Made by a program: the position numbers and the translations under genes. From Lysobacterales bacterium (GTDB taxonomy: Bacteria; Pseudomonadota; Gammaproteobacteria; Xanthomonadales; Xanthomonadaceae): 14,682 nt of DNA. Under the pieces are notes generated by a model. The model was not told where the DNA came from. It saw only the letters and a program-made list of their open reading frames with translations, and searched no databases. Location of the stretch: positions 1-14,682 of the forward strand of contig JAGRJX010000102.1 of assembly GCA_020442545.1 (NCBI GenBank). The letters are read 5' to 3'. This document shows, one piece after another, positions 7,094 to 14,457 of the stretch (positions are counted from its first letter, which is position 1; each line of letters opens with the position of its first letter).

Positions 7094-8178
7094 CCAGGGG
7101 CGTCGCCGCACCAGGTCGGCTGGTCGACCGCCTTCCGACACCGACGCAGGGCGCGGTGACCCATGCGCCCCGCCTTTTGCTACTCGGCTGCGGTGGCGTC
7201 GGTCGTGCCTTTCTGCAGCGCCTGCAACAGCGGGGCGAGTCGACACCGTTGCTCGGTGTTGCCAACTCGCGCCGCGCGCTGATCGGGCCGGATGGAACAA
7301 GCCTGTCAATCGCCGACAGAGCGCTCGAACGCGCTCCACGGAGGCCACCAACATCAACGCTGATCGGACTGCTGCACCCGGGGGACATTGTCGTCGATGC
7401 AACGGCAAGCGCCGAACTGGCGACACAGCATCCGAACTGGCTTGCCCGAGGCGTCAACATCGTCACCGCCAACAAGCTGGGTCGCGGTGGGACGCTGGCA
7501 CGTCATCGCGCAATCAGCGATGCCTGCCTGCAGCACGGCGTTGGCTACGGTGATGCCGCGACGGTTGGTGCCGGCCTGCCGTTCCTGCGCACGCTGCGCG
7601 CGCTGCGTGCTGGCGGTGATCGCATCCTTTCAATCAGCGGCCTGCTGTCGGGCACACTGGGCTGGCTGCTCGATGGCTACGACGGCCAGCAGCCGTTTTC
7701 CGCACGGGTCCAGGAAGCGCGTCGTCAGGGAATCACCGAACCCGACCCGCGCAGCGATCTCAGCGGCGAGGACGTGAAGCGGAAGCTGCTGATCCTGCTG
7801 CGCAGTGCCGGTTTCGAGCTGGAGTCTGATGCGGTCCATGTCAAGCCGCTGCTGGGCCTGGAAGAAGGCCATGGCGATCTTGATCGCCGCATCGACAAGG
7901 CAACCGTGCGCGCAGCGACTCGCGGCGGCGTGCTGCGTTACGTCGCGCGTTTCGATCCAGAGGCTGGTGCCAGCGTGGGCCTTGAGATCCTGGAGCGTGA
8001 CGATCCGCTGGCCAATAGCGGCAGCGACAACGCGCTGCAGATCCGCAGCTGCCGCTACGACCAGAAGCCGCTGTTGCTGCAGGGGCCGGGTGCCGGCACG
8101 GCGATTTCCGCAGCGGCACTGCTGGACGATGTACGAAATCTGCTGGCCGCAGAACCCTTGGCAAGCACGGTGCGATAG
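7090..8178 (+). CDS. hom: Homoserine dehydrogenase, monofunctional, no ACT domain
   Basis: 362 residues, starting at ATG 7090 in an ATGA overlap with the metB stop. An N-terminal Rossmann fold shows LLLLGCGGVGRAFL (GCGGVG 33-38) for NAD(P). Then come VVDATAS (101-107), NIVTANK (123-129, K129 the conserved active-site lysine), GLPFLRTLRALRAGG, LSGTLGWLL, and EPDPRSDLSGEDVKRK (217-232) with the catalytic D223, D228 and K232 pattern. It reduces aspartate semialdehyde to homoserine. The wording resembles the dehydrogenase half of bifunctional aspartokinase-homoserine dehydrogenase (ThrA/MetL) more than the long ACT-containing Hom proteins. There is no kinase part and no C-terminal ACT domain, so threonine feedback is not expected; control would come from the SAM riboswitch. 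Last gene of the operon, convergent with the - strand block; no clear terminator is visible in the 126-bp gap. Confidence 0.93.
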   Translation: MTRGVAAPGRLVDRLPTPTQGAVTHAPRLLLLGCGGVGRAFLQRLQQRGESTPLLGVANSRRALIGPDGTSLSIADRALERAPRRPPTSTLIGLLHPGDIVVDATASAELATQHPNWLARGVNIVTANKLGRGGTLARHRAISDACLQHGVGYGDAATVGAGLPFLRTLRALRAGGDRILSISGLLSGTLGWLLDGYDGQQPFSARVQEARRQGITEPDPRSDLSGEDVKRKLLILLRSAGFELESDAVHVKPLLGLEEGHGDLDRRIDKATVRAATRGGVLRYVARFDPEAGASVGLEILERDDPLANSGSDNALQIRSCRYDQKPLLLQGPGAGTAISAAALLDDVRNLLAAEPLASTVR

Positions 8179-8304
8179 TGCGTCACCCGATAAGCGGCCG
8201 GCCCGGATGTTCAGACCGTGCCAGCCGGTGCACGCTTGAGAGCGGCTCGTCGATTCGATGCACGGGCATGATCAGCGCCGATCCGACCTCACGTCGTCGC
8301 GCAG

Positions 8305-9687
8305 TCAGCCTCTGTCGCCGACGCTGTCCCGGCGCAGGCGCGCCAGGATTTCATCCCGCGCCTCGCGCAGGATGGAGTTGCGATCCAGGCTTTCAACGAT
8401 GTCGCGGACGACGCGCTTGGGGCCTTGTTCTCCCCAGCTCTTGCCGGCGGCGAGATAGTCTTCGGCGGTGCGACCGACCAGCAGGGTGGCGTACCAGGCC
8501 AGTGCGCCCTGCGCGCCGGCGGTTGCCACGGTCGATAGCCCGCCGGTGCCGGCCTTGAGCGCGGAAAACACCAGATGCACGCCCCAGATCGCACCCATCA
8601 GTGCCACCAGTTGTGCGGCGATGGTGCTGAGTAACTTGCCGGCTTCGGCGCGCGACAGCGGCAGGCCGTAGATGCGCGACAGGTGCGTGACCAGCGCGAC
8701 GTCAAGGCCGGCGGCGGCCAGCAGGTCGGCGACCGGGACCGGATTCAGCGCCACCGCCACGCCCTTGGCGATGCAGTAGTTGCGGATGACGCGCTCGGCA
8801 AGCTCGCGACGCAGCGCGGTAATGCGCTCGCCGACGCTGTCGGCCAGTCGCCCGGCAAACAGTGCGGCATTGAGCGCGGCCAGGGTCTTGCCTTCGCTGT
8901 CGAGGATGGCAAACAGGCGCGCGCGCAGGGCTTCGACATCGGCCGCGCGTTCACGGCGTTCTTCGCGCTCGCCACGATCGGGGTCGACAAGCACCACGGT
9001 TTCCGGTCGCGGCTGGGCCATCACGGCAACCACGTTTTCCGGCTGCACCAGCCCGGCGCTGTGTTCGCGCAGTTGCGCCAGCAGCGCATGGCGATCCGCA
9101 TCGCCGTAGCGGTCGGCCTTGTTCAGCGCCAGCACCAGCGGGCGGCGCGTGTCCGACAGCAGCCGCAGTGCGTCGATCTCGGTCTGGGTCAGGTCGCCAT
9201 CGCAGACGAACAGCACCAGATCAGCACGACTGGCCACTTCGTGCGCCAGCTTCTCGCGATCTTCGCCGGACAGCTCGTTGATGCCCGGCGTGTCGATCAG
9301 GTGCACGCCGCTGTCGGCCACCACTTCCCACTTGAGGCGCTGCTGCTGCGTGGTGGTGCCGTGCAGGACGCCGACCTCGAAGGCATCGAAGCCGATCAAC
9401 GCATTCAGCAGCGCCGACTTGCCGACGCTGACGCGGCCAAACACCGCGAGATGCAGGTCGCCATGCTCCAGCTTGTCGAGCATGGCCTCCACGTCGCGAT
9501 AGTCGCTGGCCAGCGAATCGCGGACTTCCGGCGGGATCGACGGATCGTCAAGCAGTCCGCGCAAGCTGGTCGCGGCACGCGCGACGTGGTCATCGCCCGC
9601 TTGTTTCGATATCGCCTCCGTCGCCGATGCCACGTCACCGTCAGACCGGCGCTGCCACCACGCTCGAAGGCGGTTGATCATGCCCAT
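8305..9687 (-). CDS. GTPase with DUF697-like C-terminal domain (second of two in the cassette)
   Basis: 460 residues. A predicted helical N-terminus (1-75) leads to a Ras/Era-like G domain: GRVSVGKS P-loop (84-91), HGTTTQQQ (109-116, G1/G2 region), IDTPG (131-135) and NKAD (189-192). The SAK motif is not obvious. After a very charged linker (REERRERAAD) comes a C-terminal domain, about 300-415, with NYCIAKGVAVALNPVPVADLLAAAG and repeated hydrophobic glycine-rich helices (VALMGAIWGVHLVFSALKAG), matching the DUF697 pattern found at the end of YcjF-like and related GTPases. DUF697 is thought to sit at or in the membrane. No member of this exact type has a function I can name. ATG 9687 lies 6 nt after the stop of the upstream yceI-like gene; ATG 9681 (third codon) is equally possible. 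It is the last gene of the - strand cassette. Confidence 0.88.
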   Translation of the reverse strand: MGMINRLRAWWQRRSDGDVASATEAISKQAGDDHVARAATSLRGLLDDPSIPPEVRDSLASDYRDVEAMLDKLEHGDLHLAVFGRVSVGKSALLNALIGFDAFEVGVLHGTTTQQQRLKWEVVADSGVHLIDTPGINELSGEDREKLAHEVASRADLVLFVCDGDLTQTEIDALRLLSDTRRPLVLALNKADRYGDADRHALLAQLREHSAGLVQPENVVAVMAQPRPETVVLVDPDRGEREERRERAADVEALRARLFAILDSEGKTLAALNAALFAGRLADSVGERITALRRELAERVIRNYCIAKGVAVALNPVPVADLLAAAGLDVALVTHLSRIYGLPLSRAEAGKLLSTIAAQLVALMGAIWGVHLVFSALKAGTGGLSTVATAGAQGALAWYATLLVGRTAEDYLAAGKSWGEQGPKRVVRDIVESLDRNSILREARDEILARLRRDSVGDRG

Positions 9688-9693
9688 GACAAG

Positions 9694-10242
9694 CTACTGG
9701 GAAGCCTTCAGTTCGAGATGCGTGCTCACCGTGACCGCCGTGTCGATCATCGACGGATCGGCCCAGTCGCCACCGCCGACGTTGAAGTCGAGGCGATTGA
9801 GTGTGGCCTCGCCATCCAGCGTTGCGCTGCTGTCGCTGACCTTGAACTGGAAGCGCAGCGGCACGTCTGCCGTCTTGCCGTTGAGCGTGAGCTTGCCGTT
9901 GGCGATGAAGCCGCCGTCGCTTCTCTCGAAGTCTTCGGCGACATAGCGTGCTTCGGGTTTCGCCGCGACGTTGAAGAAGTCGGCGCTGCGCAGCGTGTCG
10001 TCGCGCTCGCTGTTGGCGCTGTCCACGCTGTCGAGCCGGATACGCACGTCGAAGCGGGCGTTGCCAATGTCTTCCGGACCGAAGCGGATGTCGGCAGTGA
10101 ACTGCTTGAACTGGCCGTCAAAGGCTTCGCCCTGGGCACTGCCGGAGAAGCCGAGTGTGGAATCGTCCTGTTGTTTCCAATGGGCAGCTTGGCTCAAACC
10201 ATTGAGAAACATCAGAAGAATGAATGACAGGACATGTCTCAT
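9694..10242 (-). CDS. YceI-like periplasmic lipocalin-fold protein, divergent copy
   Basis: 182 residues with a signal peptide (MRHVLSFILLMFLNGLSQAA, cleavage probably before HWKQQ). The remainder follows the YceI plan: an initial strand (STLGFSGSAQGEAFDGQF), DIRFGPEDIGNARFDVRI, a middle block LRSADFFNVAAKPEARYVAEDF, then GKLTLNGKTADVPLRFQF and a last strand TAVTVSTHLELKA. LTLNGKT-x-DVPL and the LRS.DFF......P.A.Y block are the clearest family marks. YceI proteins are eight-stranded barrels binding polyisoprenoid or amide lipids such as isoprenoid quinones. Compared with the copy at 11063-11647 it lacks the usual D-x-x-H-S...H-x-G start, so its ligand may differ. It sits 6 nt before the GTPase gene and is probably translated with it, but is separated from cytochrome b561 by a 262-nt repeat-rich gap. 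Confidence 0.87.
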   Translation of the reverse strand: MRHVLSFILLMFLNGLSQAAHWKQQDDSTLGFSGSAQGEAFDGQFKQFTADIRFGPEDIGNARFDVRIRLDSVDSANSERDDTLRSADFFNVAAKPEARYVAEDFERSDGGFIANGKLTLNGKTADVPLRFQFKVSDSSATLDGEATLNRLDFNVGGGDWADPSMIDTAVTVSTHLELKASQ

Positions 10243-10300
10243 GTCGCGACTCGCTGTTGGGATTTTGGTTCAAGGGCTTTCGACATCGCCTTCGGCGCTG

Positions 10301-10481
10301 CCGAGTTCATTTTCTTTGCTTGTCCAAAGAAAACGAACCAAAAGAAAGACAGCCCGCGTCCACGCCCGCTTCGCGGTTTCGTGAAGTGAAGCCGGGGTTT
10401 TCGACAATTCATCCGTGAATTGGCGAAAACGCGTGTGCATCCTTGCACACGCCACTTCGTGCCTTTTCGTCTCCACTTCAC
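10301..10481. repeat. Intergenic element built of strong inverted repeats (dispersed-repeat type)
   Basis: This is the core of the 262-nt gap between cytochrome b561 and the divergent yceI gene. It holds: TTTTCTTTG (10310-10318) and CAAAGAAAA (10325-10333), a perfect 9-bp stem with a 6-nt loop; GTTTTCG-A-CAATTCA (10397-10411) and TGAATTG-G-CGAAAAC (10416-10430), 14 pairs with one A-G mismatch and a TCCG loop; directly next to it GCGTGTGCA (10431-10439) and TGCACACGC (10444-10452), a perfect 9-bp stem with a TCCT loop; and an outer pair GTGAAGTG (10381-10388) with CACTTCAC (10474-10481) that encloses the last two. The TTTTCTTTG...CAAAGAAAACGAACCAAAAG stretch resembles one I know as recurring between genes in many Xanthomonadales, where it is often mis-annotated as tiny proteins. 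On the - strand the 9-bp stem is followed by GTTTTC, so it may also weaken or end transcription from b561. Confidence 0.75.
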
Positions 10482-10504
10482 CGTGTTCGAGGGCGAAGCA
10501 AGCA

Positions 10505-11056
10505 TCAGCGCATGCGTCCCGGCAGCATACGGCGCAGCGTGTCGTCGCGCTTCGCATGGTGATGCCACAGCGCGGCGGCGGCGTGGACGGTGATCAGCGC
10601 GATCAGCGTCCAGAACAGGGTTTCGTGGATGGTCAGCGCCGTTGCCTTCAATGCCTTGTCGCCATCGACCAGCGCCGGCAGGTTGAACAGGCCGAACCAC
10701 TGCAGCGGAAAATTGCTGGCGGAGTTGTACAGCCAGCCGGATAGCGGTACCGCCAGCAGTAACAGGTATAGCCCGAGATGGCCGAACTTCGCCGCCAGCA
10801 GCTGCCAGCGTGGGCCAGGCAGCGCGGGTGGCGTGCGCGCGATGCCGCGCCAAAGCAGCCGCAACGCCGTTAATCCGAGGACAGTCAGGCCCAGCGATTT
10901 GTGCAGCGCGTAGGTGCGGACTTTCTCCGGCGACAGCGGCAGGTCGGTCATGGTCAGCCCCAGCCAGGCGAGCCAGGCGATCAGGATCAGCGTCGCCCAG
11001 TGAAGGCTGATCTGTAGCAGGTCGTAGCGGGTGCGCGTGCGGTGCTTGGGGATCAT
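10505..11056 (-). CDS. yceJ: Cytochrome b561 (YceJ/CybB type), di-heme membrane electron carrier
   Basis: 183 residues, the normal length, with four hydrophobic helices (ISLHWATLILIAWLAWLG; LHKSLGLTVLGLTALRLLW; FGHLGLYLLLLAVPLSGWLY; HETLFWTLIALITVHAAAALW). The four heme-ligand histidines are at H19, H52, H144 and H158, matching within one residue the spacing of E. coli CybB (13, 45, 137, 151). The short C-terminus WHHHAKRDDTLRRMLPG is typical. CybB exchanges electrons between ubiquinol and oxidants in the inner membrane, and in E. coli yceJ stands beside yceI, just as here. ATG 11056 is 6 nt after the stop of the canonical yceI gene. After its stop comes the repeat-rich gap. Family and topology are clear; the physiological electron partner is unknown. 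Confidence 0.95.
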   Translation of the reverse strand: MIPKHRTRTRYDLLQISLHWATLILIAWLAWLGLTMTDLPLSPEKVRTYALHKSLGLTVLGLTALRLLWRGIARTPPALPGPRWQLLAAKFGHLGLYLLLLAVPLSGWLYNSASNFPLQWFGLFNLPALVDGDKALKATALTIHETLFWTLIALITVHAAAALWHHHAKRDDTLRRMLPGRMR

Positions 11057-11062
11057 GGTTAT

Positions 11063-11647
11063 CTATTGCCGTTGCTCGATGCCTTCGACTTCGATCTCGA
11101 TGCGTACTTCGTCACCGACCAGATCGAGCTGCTTGTCGAGTTCAAAATCACTGCGACGGATGCTGGTCGTGGCGCTGAAGCCGGTTTTGCGTCGCAGCTT
11201 GGTATAGATGCCCTTGTTGCTGCCATTGAAGCGCAGTTGCAGTTCGACAGGCCGGGTCACGCCATTCAGGGTCAGCTTGCCGTTCAGGCGTCCGGTCTTC
11301 AGGCTGTCGTCATCCGGAACCAGTCCGGTCGATTCGAAGCGTGCTGTCGGATGCATGTTGGCATTGAGGTAATCCGCCAGCACCTTCCGTCGCCAGTCGG
11401 CGTCGCCGAGGTTGAGGCTGTTCAGTGGAATGCTCACAGTGACCCGTGCGGTCTTCCAATAGTTCTCGTCGAAACGGAATTCGCCGTCCAGATTCGCGAA
11501 AGTGCCGAGGCTGCTGGACAGGCCCAGGTGGTCGATGCGAAACAGCACGCGGCTGTGGTCGGGATCGATGCGGTATTCGCGTGTTTGCGCGGCGACGGCG
11601 GCCGGCAGGGCGAACAACAGCAGCAGCACGGCGAAGCAGCGAGTCAT
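11063..11647 (-). CDS. yceI: YceI family periplasmic lipid-binding protein, canonical copy
   Basis: 194 residues with a clear signal peptide (MTRCFAVLLLLFALPAAVAA, then QTREY). The mature start YRIDPDHSRVLFRIDHLGLSS carries the classic YceI signature (DxxHSxVxFxxxHLG). LGTFANLDGEFRFDE, VSIPLNSLNLGDADWRRK, LNANMHPTARFEST, LNGKLTLNGVTRPVELQLRF and FSATTSIRRSDFELDK follow in family order. YceI proteins are periplasmic lipocalin-like barrels that bind long isoprenoid chains such as quinones. The neighbouring cytochrome b561, 6 nt downstream, uses quinols, so handing quinone to or from it is a reasonable inference. The start overlaps the stop of the large GTPase gene by 4 nt (ATGA on the - strand), and a strong AGGAGG sits about 8 nt before the ATG inside that gene, so translation is coupled. 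Confidence 0.95.
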   Translation of the reverse strand: MTRCFAVLLLLFALPAAVAAQTREYRIDPDHSRVLFRIDHLGLSSSLGTFANLDGEFRFDENYWKTARVTVSIPLNSLNLGDADWRRKVLADYLNANMHPTARFESTGLVPDDDSLKTGRLNGKLTLNGVTRPVELQLRFNGSNKGIYTKLRRKTGFSATTSIRRSDFELDKQLDLVGDEVRIEIEVEGIEQRQ

Positions 11648-13236
11648 GGTTTGTCCTCCTGCAACACGTCGCGGGCGATGCGCGCCAGCTGCACCACGGT
11701 ATCGGGATCCGGTCGCTTGAGACCCTGCTGGAAGGCATCGAGCGTGGCCTGACGGTCGAAGCGCTTGAGGTCGGCGAAGCTGGCCGCCAGCGCATGGCCG
11801 AGGCTGTGGAAGATCAGGCCGTAGGCCACCGCATGCAGCAGGCCGCCGCCCAGCGTGCCGAAGCCGGGAAACGCCTTCAGTGCGTTGCCGGCTACGGCCA
11901 GCACCAGTGAGGTCGAGGTGCGCAGCAGGCCGCCGGCACGGGTGAGGAAGTCATCGAGATCGACGTCGCGGACCGGAATGCCGTGAATGCCGGCCAGCTC
12001 GCGCGCCAGCGCCGTGGCCAGCGCGCCCTGGATGATCAGGTCGCTGCCGGGCGCGATCGCGGCCATGGCGCCGACCATGGCGCGGCGCGTGTAGCGACGG
12101 ATCGCGGCCTCGCTGCGTTCTTGGCGCTGTGCCTGTTCGGCGGCATCGAGGCGCTGATCGACGCTGGCCAGCACGGCGGCTTCGCGCGCCGGCTCCAGTT
12201 GATCGAGCGGCTGGCTGGCAACGGTTTGTAGCGCAGTGATCAGGCGCTCGACGCGTGGCGGCTGGTCGCGCTCGATGCTGGATTCGATGCCGCCGTCATC
12301 CACGCGGCGCAGGGTTTCGCGATGGCCTGCACTGGCGATGACCACCTGTCGCGCGACGCCGTCGTAGCGTTTTGCCAGCGCGTTGCGCAGCTGCGCCAGC
12401 TCGGTATCGTCGTAGCGGTCGGCCTTGTTCAGCACCAGCAGCAGCGGTTTGCCGAAAGCGGCGACGGCGCGCAGGTCGAGGTCTTCACTTCGGGTCGGTT
12501 CGCCGTCGCACACGTAGAGCAGCACGTGCGCGCGATCCGCTTCGGCGCGTGCCAGCGCGGCGTGCTGCGCGTCATCGACTTCCTCGGTGCCGGGTACGTC
12601 GGCCAGCACCAGTTTGCGACCATCGGCCAGCTCGCCCTCGACGTGGCGTACGCGCCGCGTGCTGCCGCCGGTGACCGCGATGGCCTCGCCATCGGTACTG
12701 CCATCGCCGGCCAGCGCGCGCAGGAGGCTGGTCTTGCCGCTGGAGATGCGTCCGAACAAGGCGACGTAGATCGCCTGCTGCTGTCGGCGGCGATCCAGTT
12801 CCTGCAGTTCTTCGCGAGCGGCCGCCGCATGATCGCCCAGCGATTCGACACGGCGTTCGATGCCCTCGCGATCGATGGCGTCAACGCGGGCATCACGCGG
12901 TTTCGCGGGTTTCAGCAGCTTCCACAGCAGCCACGCACCGCCAGCGACGGTGGCCGCGAGCAGCAGCAGGAACAGCCAGCGCAAAACGGCAGGCATTTGC
13001 TCCAGCCGCTGCCACACCGACAGCGTGGTGTCGGCGAGGCTGAGCAGGCTGCTGGCCAGGAACACCACGGCGGCAATCACCAGCAGAGCCAGCAGCAGGC
13101 GGATCAGTTGGCTGGGTCGGGACACGTCGGGATCATCCAAGCTCGGCAACGCAGACGCAAGCCGGCAGGTGTGCGCATCGATGAACGCCTGCTGTGCAGG
13201 ATCCCGGTGCCAGGAATCCTGGGCTCGAGTCGCCAT
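11644..13236 (-). CDS. Membrane-anchored GTPase with DUF697-like C-terminal domain (first gene of the cassette)
   Basis: 530 residues. A polar N-terminus (1-42) is followed by two predicted transmembrane helices, LIRLLLALLVIAAVVFLASS (about 44-63) and LRWLFLLLLAATVAGGAWLL (85-104), then a charged coiled segment (RRVESLGDHAAAAREELQELDRR in outline, 128-150). The G domain has GRISSGKT (162-169), DVPGTEE (213-219, G3 with Val in place of the usual Thr) and NKAD (270-273). The C-terminal third (about 380-500) shows a DUF697-like pattern: RRAMVGAMAAIAPGSDLI, ATALARELAGIHGIPV, then glycine-rich hydrophobic helices. It shares this design with the GTPase at 8305-9687, which lacks the transmembrane pair; they look like distant paralogs. 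The first gene of the - strand cassette, overlapping yceI by 4 nt. Function unknown; membrane remodelling or transport of envelope components is only a guess. Confidence 0.88.
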   Translation of the reverse strand: MATRAQDSWHRDPAQQAFIDAHTCRLASALPSLDDPDVSRPSQLIRLLLALLVIAAVVFLASSLLSLADTTLSVWQRLEQMPAVLRWLFLLLLAATVAGGAWLLWKLLKPAKPRDARVDAIDREGIERRVESLGDHAAAAREELQELDRRRQQQAIYVALFGRISSGKTSLLRALAGDGSTDGEAIAVTGGSTRRVRHVEGELADGRKLVLADVPGTEEVDDAQHAALARAEADRAHVLLYVCDGEPTRSEDLDLRAVAAFGKPLLLVLNKADRYDDTELAQLRNALAKRYDGVARQVVIASAGHRETLRRVDDGGIESSIERDQPPRVERLITALQTVASQPLDQLEPAREAAVLASVDQRLDAAEQAQRQERSEAAIRRYTRRAMVGAMAAIAPGSDLIIQGALATALARELAGIHGIPVRDVDLDDFLTRAGGLLRTSTSLVLAVAGNALKAFPGFGTLGGGLLHAVAYGLIFHSLGHALAASFADLKRFDRQATLDAFQQGLKRPDPDTVVQLARIARDVLQEDKP

Positions 13237-13387
13237 TGAAGATTCAGCAGGCCGACATCATTCATGGCGGGAGCAAGCGGACAGTGATGGGTCACCATGA
13301 CAACGACGTCAGGACATAATGGTGGAGTCTGGCGTGACGTTGGCGTTGCAGGTCAGCATCACTACGGCACGTGCTATCGTCCGCGCC
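13237..13387. other. Divergent intergenic region between the GTPase cassette and the exported protein gene
   Basis: 151 bp between two divergent genes must hold promoters for both. For the + strand I can point to a -10-like TATCGT at 13375-13380. For the - strand no clear boxes or ribosome-binding site are seen before ATG 13236. A + strand frame from ATG 13319 reads in phase into the exported protein gene, but the signal peptide begins only at 13388. Confidence 0.5.
13375..13387 (+). promoter_or_regulatory. Possible -10 element for a leaderless transcript of the exported protein gene
   Basis: TATCGT (13375-13380) is followed by 7 nt and then ATG 13388, with no Shine-Dalgarno sequence. The same hexamer is the -10 of the metX promoter at 4526. 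A -35 at the right distance is not convincing. Confidence 0.35.
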
Positions 13388-14401
13388 ATGAAAAATCACG
13401 TCCGTTGCAAATTCGGGTACATCGCGCATCTGGTGGTTCTGGCGGCGCTGCTTTTCAACAGCCAGCCTGCCAATGCCAGGGAACTCGACGAGTCTTTGGC
13501 AAGCGATGTTGGGCAGGCAGCAAGTTCGAAGACTCACACGTTCCAGGAGCTGGGTCTGAGGCTGCCGATACCCTCCGGATTCATGGTCGCCGACACATTC
13601 GACGGTTTCGGGCAGCCGGACAGCCGTTCGGCCATTGTATTGCTGCGTTTTCCCGGCGCGCCCATATCGCGGGTGGCCCGCGACATCACCCGCAAGGCTT
13701 TCGCCGTTCGCGACATGAAGTTGAACAGCCGGAAGTCACTCACGATCAGCGGCAAGTCGGCGCTTCTGTTCAGCGTAAACCAGAACGTTCGCGATCTGCC
13801 TTTCGCAAAATGGATTCTGGTGATCGGTGACGACAGCGAAACCCGTACGCTCACTGCCAGCTACCCGCTGACCGACGAGGCTGCGGCGACGCGATTGTCG
13901 GCGTCTCTGAAGCAGAGCCTGCTGGCCACGCAATGGATCGACATCAAGGACGAGAGGTCTGCCGAGGCTCGCGGTTACGCGGTCGCTTCCAGCACCCTGC
14001 TGAAGATGGCAGCCGGACCGGGCCGAACGCTGATCATGACGAGCGACGGCAAGTTGCCGACGGCCGATGCCAACTCGCCCCTGCTGGTCTTCGCGCGATC
14101 GCTTCCAGGCAACCACGTCAATGATGCGACGGCCTTTGCCAGCCAGCGCCTGAACAATTTCCAGGGCACGCAAATCAGTAAAGTGCGCAGTCGCCATCAT
14201 TCTTTGGTGGATGGCATTGAGACCATCGAGCTGGTCGCGGACGCGGTTGATGTCGCAACAGGGAGTTCGCTCCGAGTGTTCCAGTATTTGCGAGTCCTGG
14301 ATGACGAGTATTTCATCGTGCAAGGCAGAGTCGGGGCTGGGGTGGATGAAGACGTCATGGAAGAATTTAGCCATCTAGCGCGCAGCGTGGTGCTGGACTG
14401 A
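13388..14401 (+). CDS. Exported protein of unknown function, two similar lobes (possibly Mog1/PsbP-like)
   Basis: From ATG 13388 it gives 337 residues beginning with a typical signal peptide: basic MKNHVRCKFG, hydrophobic IAHLVVLAALLF, and cleavage site ANA at 28-30. The frame opens earlier (ATG 13319), but those 23 residues would spoil the signal, so I choose 13388. The mature protein seems to have two lobes of about 140 residues. Lobe 1 (FQELGLRLPIPSGFMVADTF, then SLTISGKSALLFSVNQ, WILVIGDDSETRTLTASYP) has the pattern of DUF1795/DcrB-type Mog1/PsbP-like domains: an amphipathic first strand with a proline turn, a GxxA strand, and a late acidic turn before a T-x-T-A-S-Y-P strand. Lobe 2 (YAVASSTLLKMAAGPGRTLIM to LRVLDDEYFIVQGRVG) runs similarly. 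The fold call is a low-confidence inference, and I name no function. No cysteines after the signal, no lipobox; probably soluble in the periplasm. Confidence 0.8.
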   Translation: MKNHVRCKFGYIAHLVVLAALLFNSQPANARELDESLASDVGQAASSKTHTFQELGLRLPIPSGFMVADTFDGFGQPDSRSAIVLLRFPGAPISRVARDITRKAFAVRDMKLNSRKSLTISGKSALLFSVNQNVRDLPFAKWILVIGDDSETRTLTASYPLTDEAAATRLSASLKQSLLATQWIDIKDERSAEARGYAVASSTLLKMAAGPGRTLIMTSDGKLPTADANSPLLVFARSLPGNHVNDATAFASQRLNNFQGTQISKVRSRHHSLVDGIETIELVADAVDVATGSSLRVFQYLRVLDDEYFIVQGRVGAGVDEDVMEEFSHLARSVVLD

Positions 14402-14457
14402 GCATCGTTGTCGGGCCCGGGCGACGGAAACGCGTCATGGAGCCGGGTTAAAGCCTG

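Noticed and set aside
6338..7426. A 362-codon open frame on the - strand
   Set aside because: Antisense to metB and hom, which show complete catalytic motifs; no recognisable protein features.
8179..8304. Bidirectional terminator between hom and the GTPase gene
   Set aside because: Expected for convergent genes, but I could not find a stem longer than a few imperfect pairs, nor a T-run.
8683..10227. A 514-codon open frame on the + strand
   Set aside because: It lies opposite the GTPase and yceI genes, and its translation is rich in Arg, His, Gln and Val without any domain; the - strand frames have clear motifs. Antisense shadow of GC-rich codons.
10239..10853. A 204-codon - strand frame through the repeat-rich gap
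   Set aside because: It crosses the inverted-repeat element and runs out of phase over cytochrome b561. The FFWFVFFGQAKKMN-like stretch is the usual false protein read from this repeat.
11042..11752. A 236-codon open frame on the + strand over yceI and the GTPase end
   Set aside because: Opposite strand carries a clear signal peptide and YceI motifs; this frame has none.
14402..14457. Possible terminator after the exported protein gene (GTCGGGCCCGGGCGAC)
   Set aside because: Only the outer 4 bp pair well and there is no T-run.
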